In this document: piece by piece, positions 6,621 to 6,879 of the stretch
Position numbering within the stretch: position 1 is the first letter of the stretch
How the letters are laid out: each line of letters begins with the position of its first letter
Assembly: GCA_009699665.1 (NCBI GenBank)
Contig: WLNS01000073.1
Coordinates: 1 to 6,879, forward strand
DNA length: 6,879 nt
Direction: 5' to 3'
From: Actinomycetota bacterium
Lineage (GTDB): Bacteria > Actinomycetota > Actinomycetes > Actinomycetales > Microbacteriaceae
Position numbers and translations under genes: made by a program
Notes under the pieces: model-generated
What the model saw: only the letters and a program-made list of their open reading frames with translations
What the model was told of the DNA's origin: nothing
Database searches by the model: none

Positions 6621-6879
6621 CGGCACGGTTTGTCGCGTGGCGCATCCTCCGCGACGTCGATACGAATGATGCCTACGCCAATCTCGTGACACCGCGTGAG
6701 CTTCGTTCGGCAGGTTTATCGAAGCCCGATGCGGCCTTTGTGACGGAACTGGTCTATGGGTCCTTGCGCATGCGTGGCCTGTATGACGTCGTGATCGCTC
6801 ATGCCGCTCGCCGAGACATTCAAGCCGTCGACGCCGAAATTCGTGACGTTCTGCGTTTGGCGTGTCATCAGTGGATCGC
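6617..6879 (+). CDS. rsmB: 16S rRNA (cytosine-967-C5) methyltransferase RsmB, N-terminal fragment
   Basis: The window ends 87 codons into this gene. The visible part matches the NusB-like RNA-binding domain that precedes the methyltransferase domain in RsmB (Fmu/Sun): WRILRDVDTNDAYANLV (8-24), DAAFVTELVYGSLRMRGLYD (38-57) and VLRLACHQ (78-85). These correspond to the family's AYANL, ATELVYGTLR and LRLGAHQ motifs. Full-length RsmB uses S-adenosylmethionine to methylate C967 of 16S rRNA. The SAM-binding site and catalytic cysteines lie beyond the window and cannot be checked. The ATG at 6617 overlaps the fmt stop in an ATGA arrangement, so translation is likely coupled. A free-standing NusB is unlikely, because the position directly after fmt and the motif wording fit RsmB better. 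Confidence 0.88.
   Translation, partial: MTARFVAWRILRDVDTNDAYANLVTPRELRSAGLSKPDAAFVTELVYGSLRMRGLYDVVIAHAARRDIQAVDAEIRDVLRLACHQWI

Noticed and set aside
1..6879. Mobile elements, CRISPR arrays, tRNA or riboswitch (including a SAM riboswitch before metK)
   Set aside because: No direct repeats, transposase-like frames or RNA signatures were seen, and the 20-nt gap before metK is far too short for a riboswitch.

Overview
The window is a compact stretch of housekeeping genes from a high-GC actinobacterium, most likely a member of the Microbacteriaceae (Micrococcales). Three things point there. The gene order pyrF-gmk-rpoZ-coaBC-metK-priA-fmt-rsmB is the actinobacterial one (Mycobacterium tuberculosis keeps the same order with insertions). 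The guanylate kinase carries an N-terminal mIHF-like domain, as I recall for Microbacteriaceae. PriA is of the actinobacterial type that has lost its helicase motifs. By eye the GC content is about 60%, with rpoZ visibly lower. The genus cannot be named from this sequence.

Layout, all on the + strand: the 3' end of pyrF (2-211), an mIHF-guanylate kinase fusion (204-1100), rpoZ (1104-1361), coaBC (1365-2573), metK (2594-3748), priA (3748-5688), fmt (5700-6620), and the 5' end of rsmB (6617-6879, cut by the window edge). Neighbouring genes overlap by 1 to 8 nt or are separated by at most 20 nt. No intergenic space could hold an ordinary promoter or terminator, so the region reads as one transcription unit, or as internal promoters hidden inside coding sequence. 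No stretch longer than 20 nt lacks a gene.

The genes supply core functions: pyrimidine (pyrF) and guanine (gmk) nucleotide synthesis, an RNA polymerase subunit (rpoZ), coenzyme A synthesis (coaBC), S-adenosylmethionine synthesis (metK), replication restart (priA), initiator tRNA formylation (fmt) and 16S rRNA methylation (rsmB). MetK makes the methyl donor that RsmB uses. Fmt and RsmB both serve translation.

I found no mobile element, CRISPR array, RNA gene or defence system, and nothing that looks like a previously undescribed system. The points worth a second look are the DNA-binding-domain/kinase fusion and its TTG start inside pyrF, a helicase-dead PriA that keeps all its zinc ligands, an altered signature loop and shortened insert in MetK, a substituted folate-loop residue in Fmt, and a repeated GTGATG double-start arrangement at three consecutive genes.
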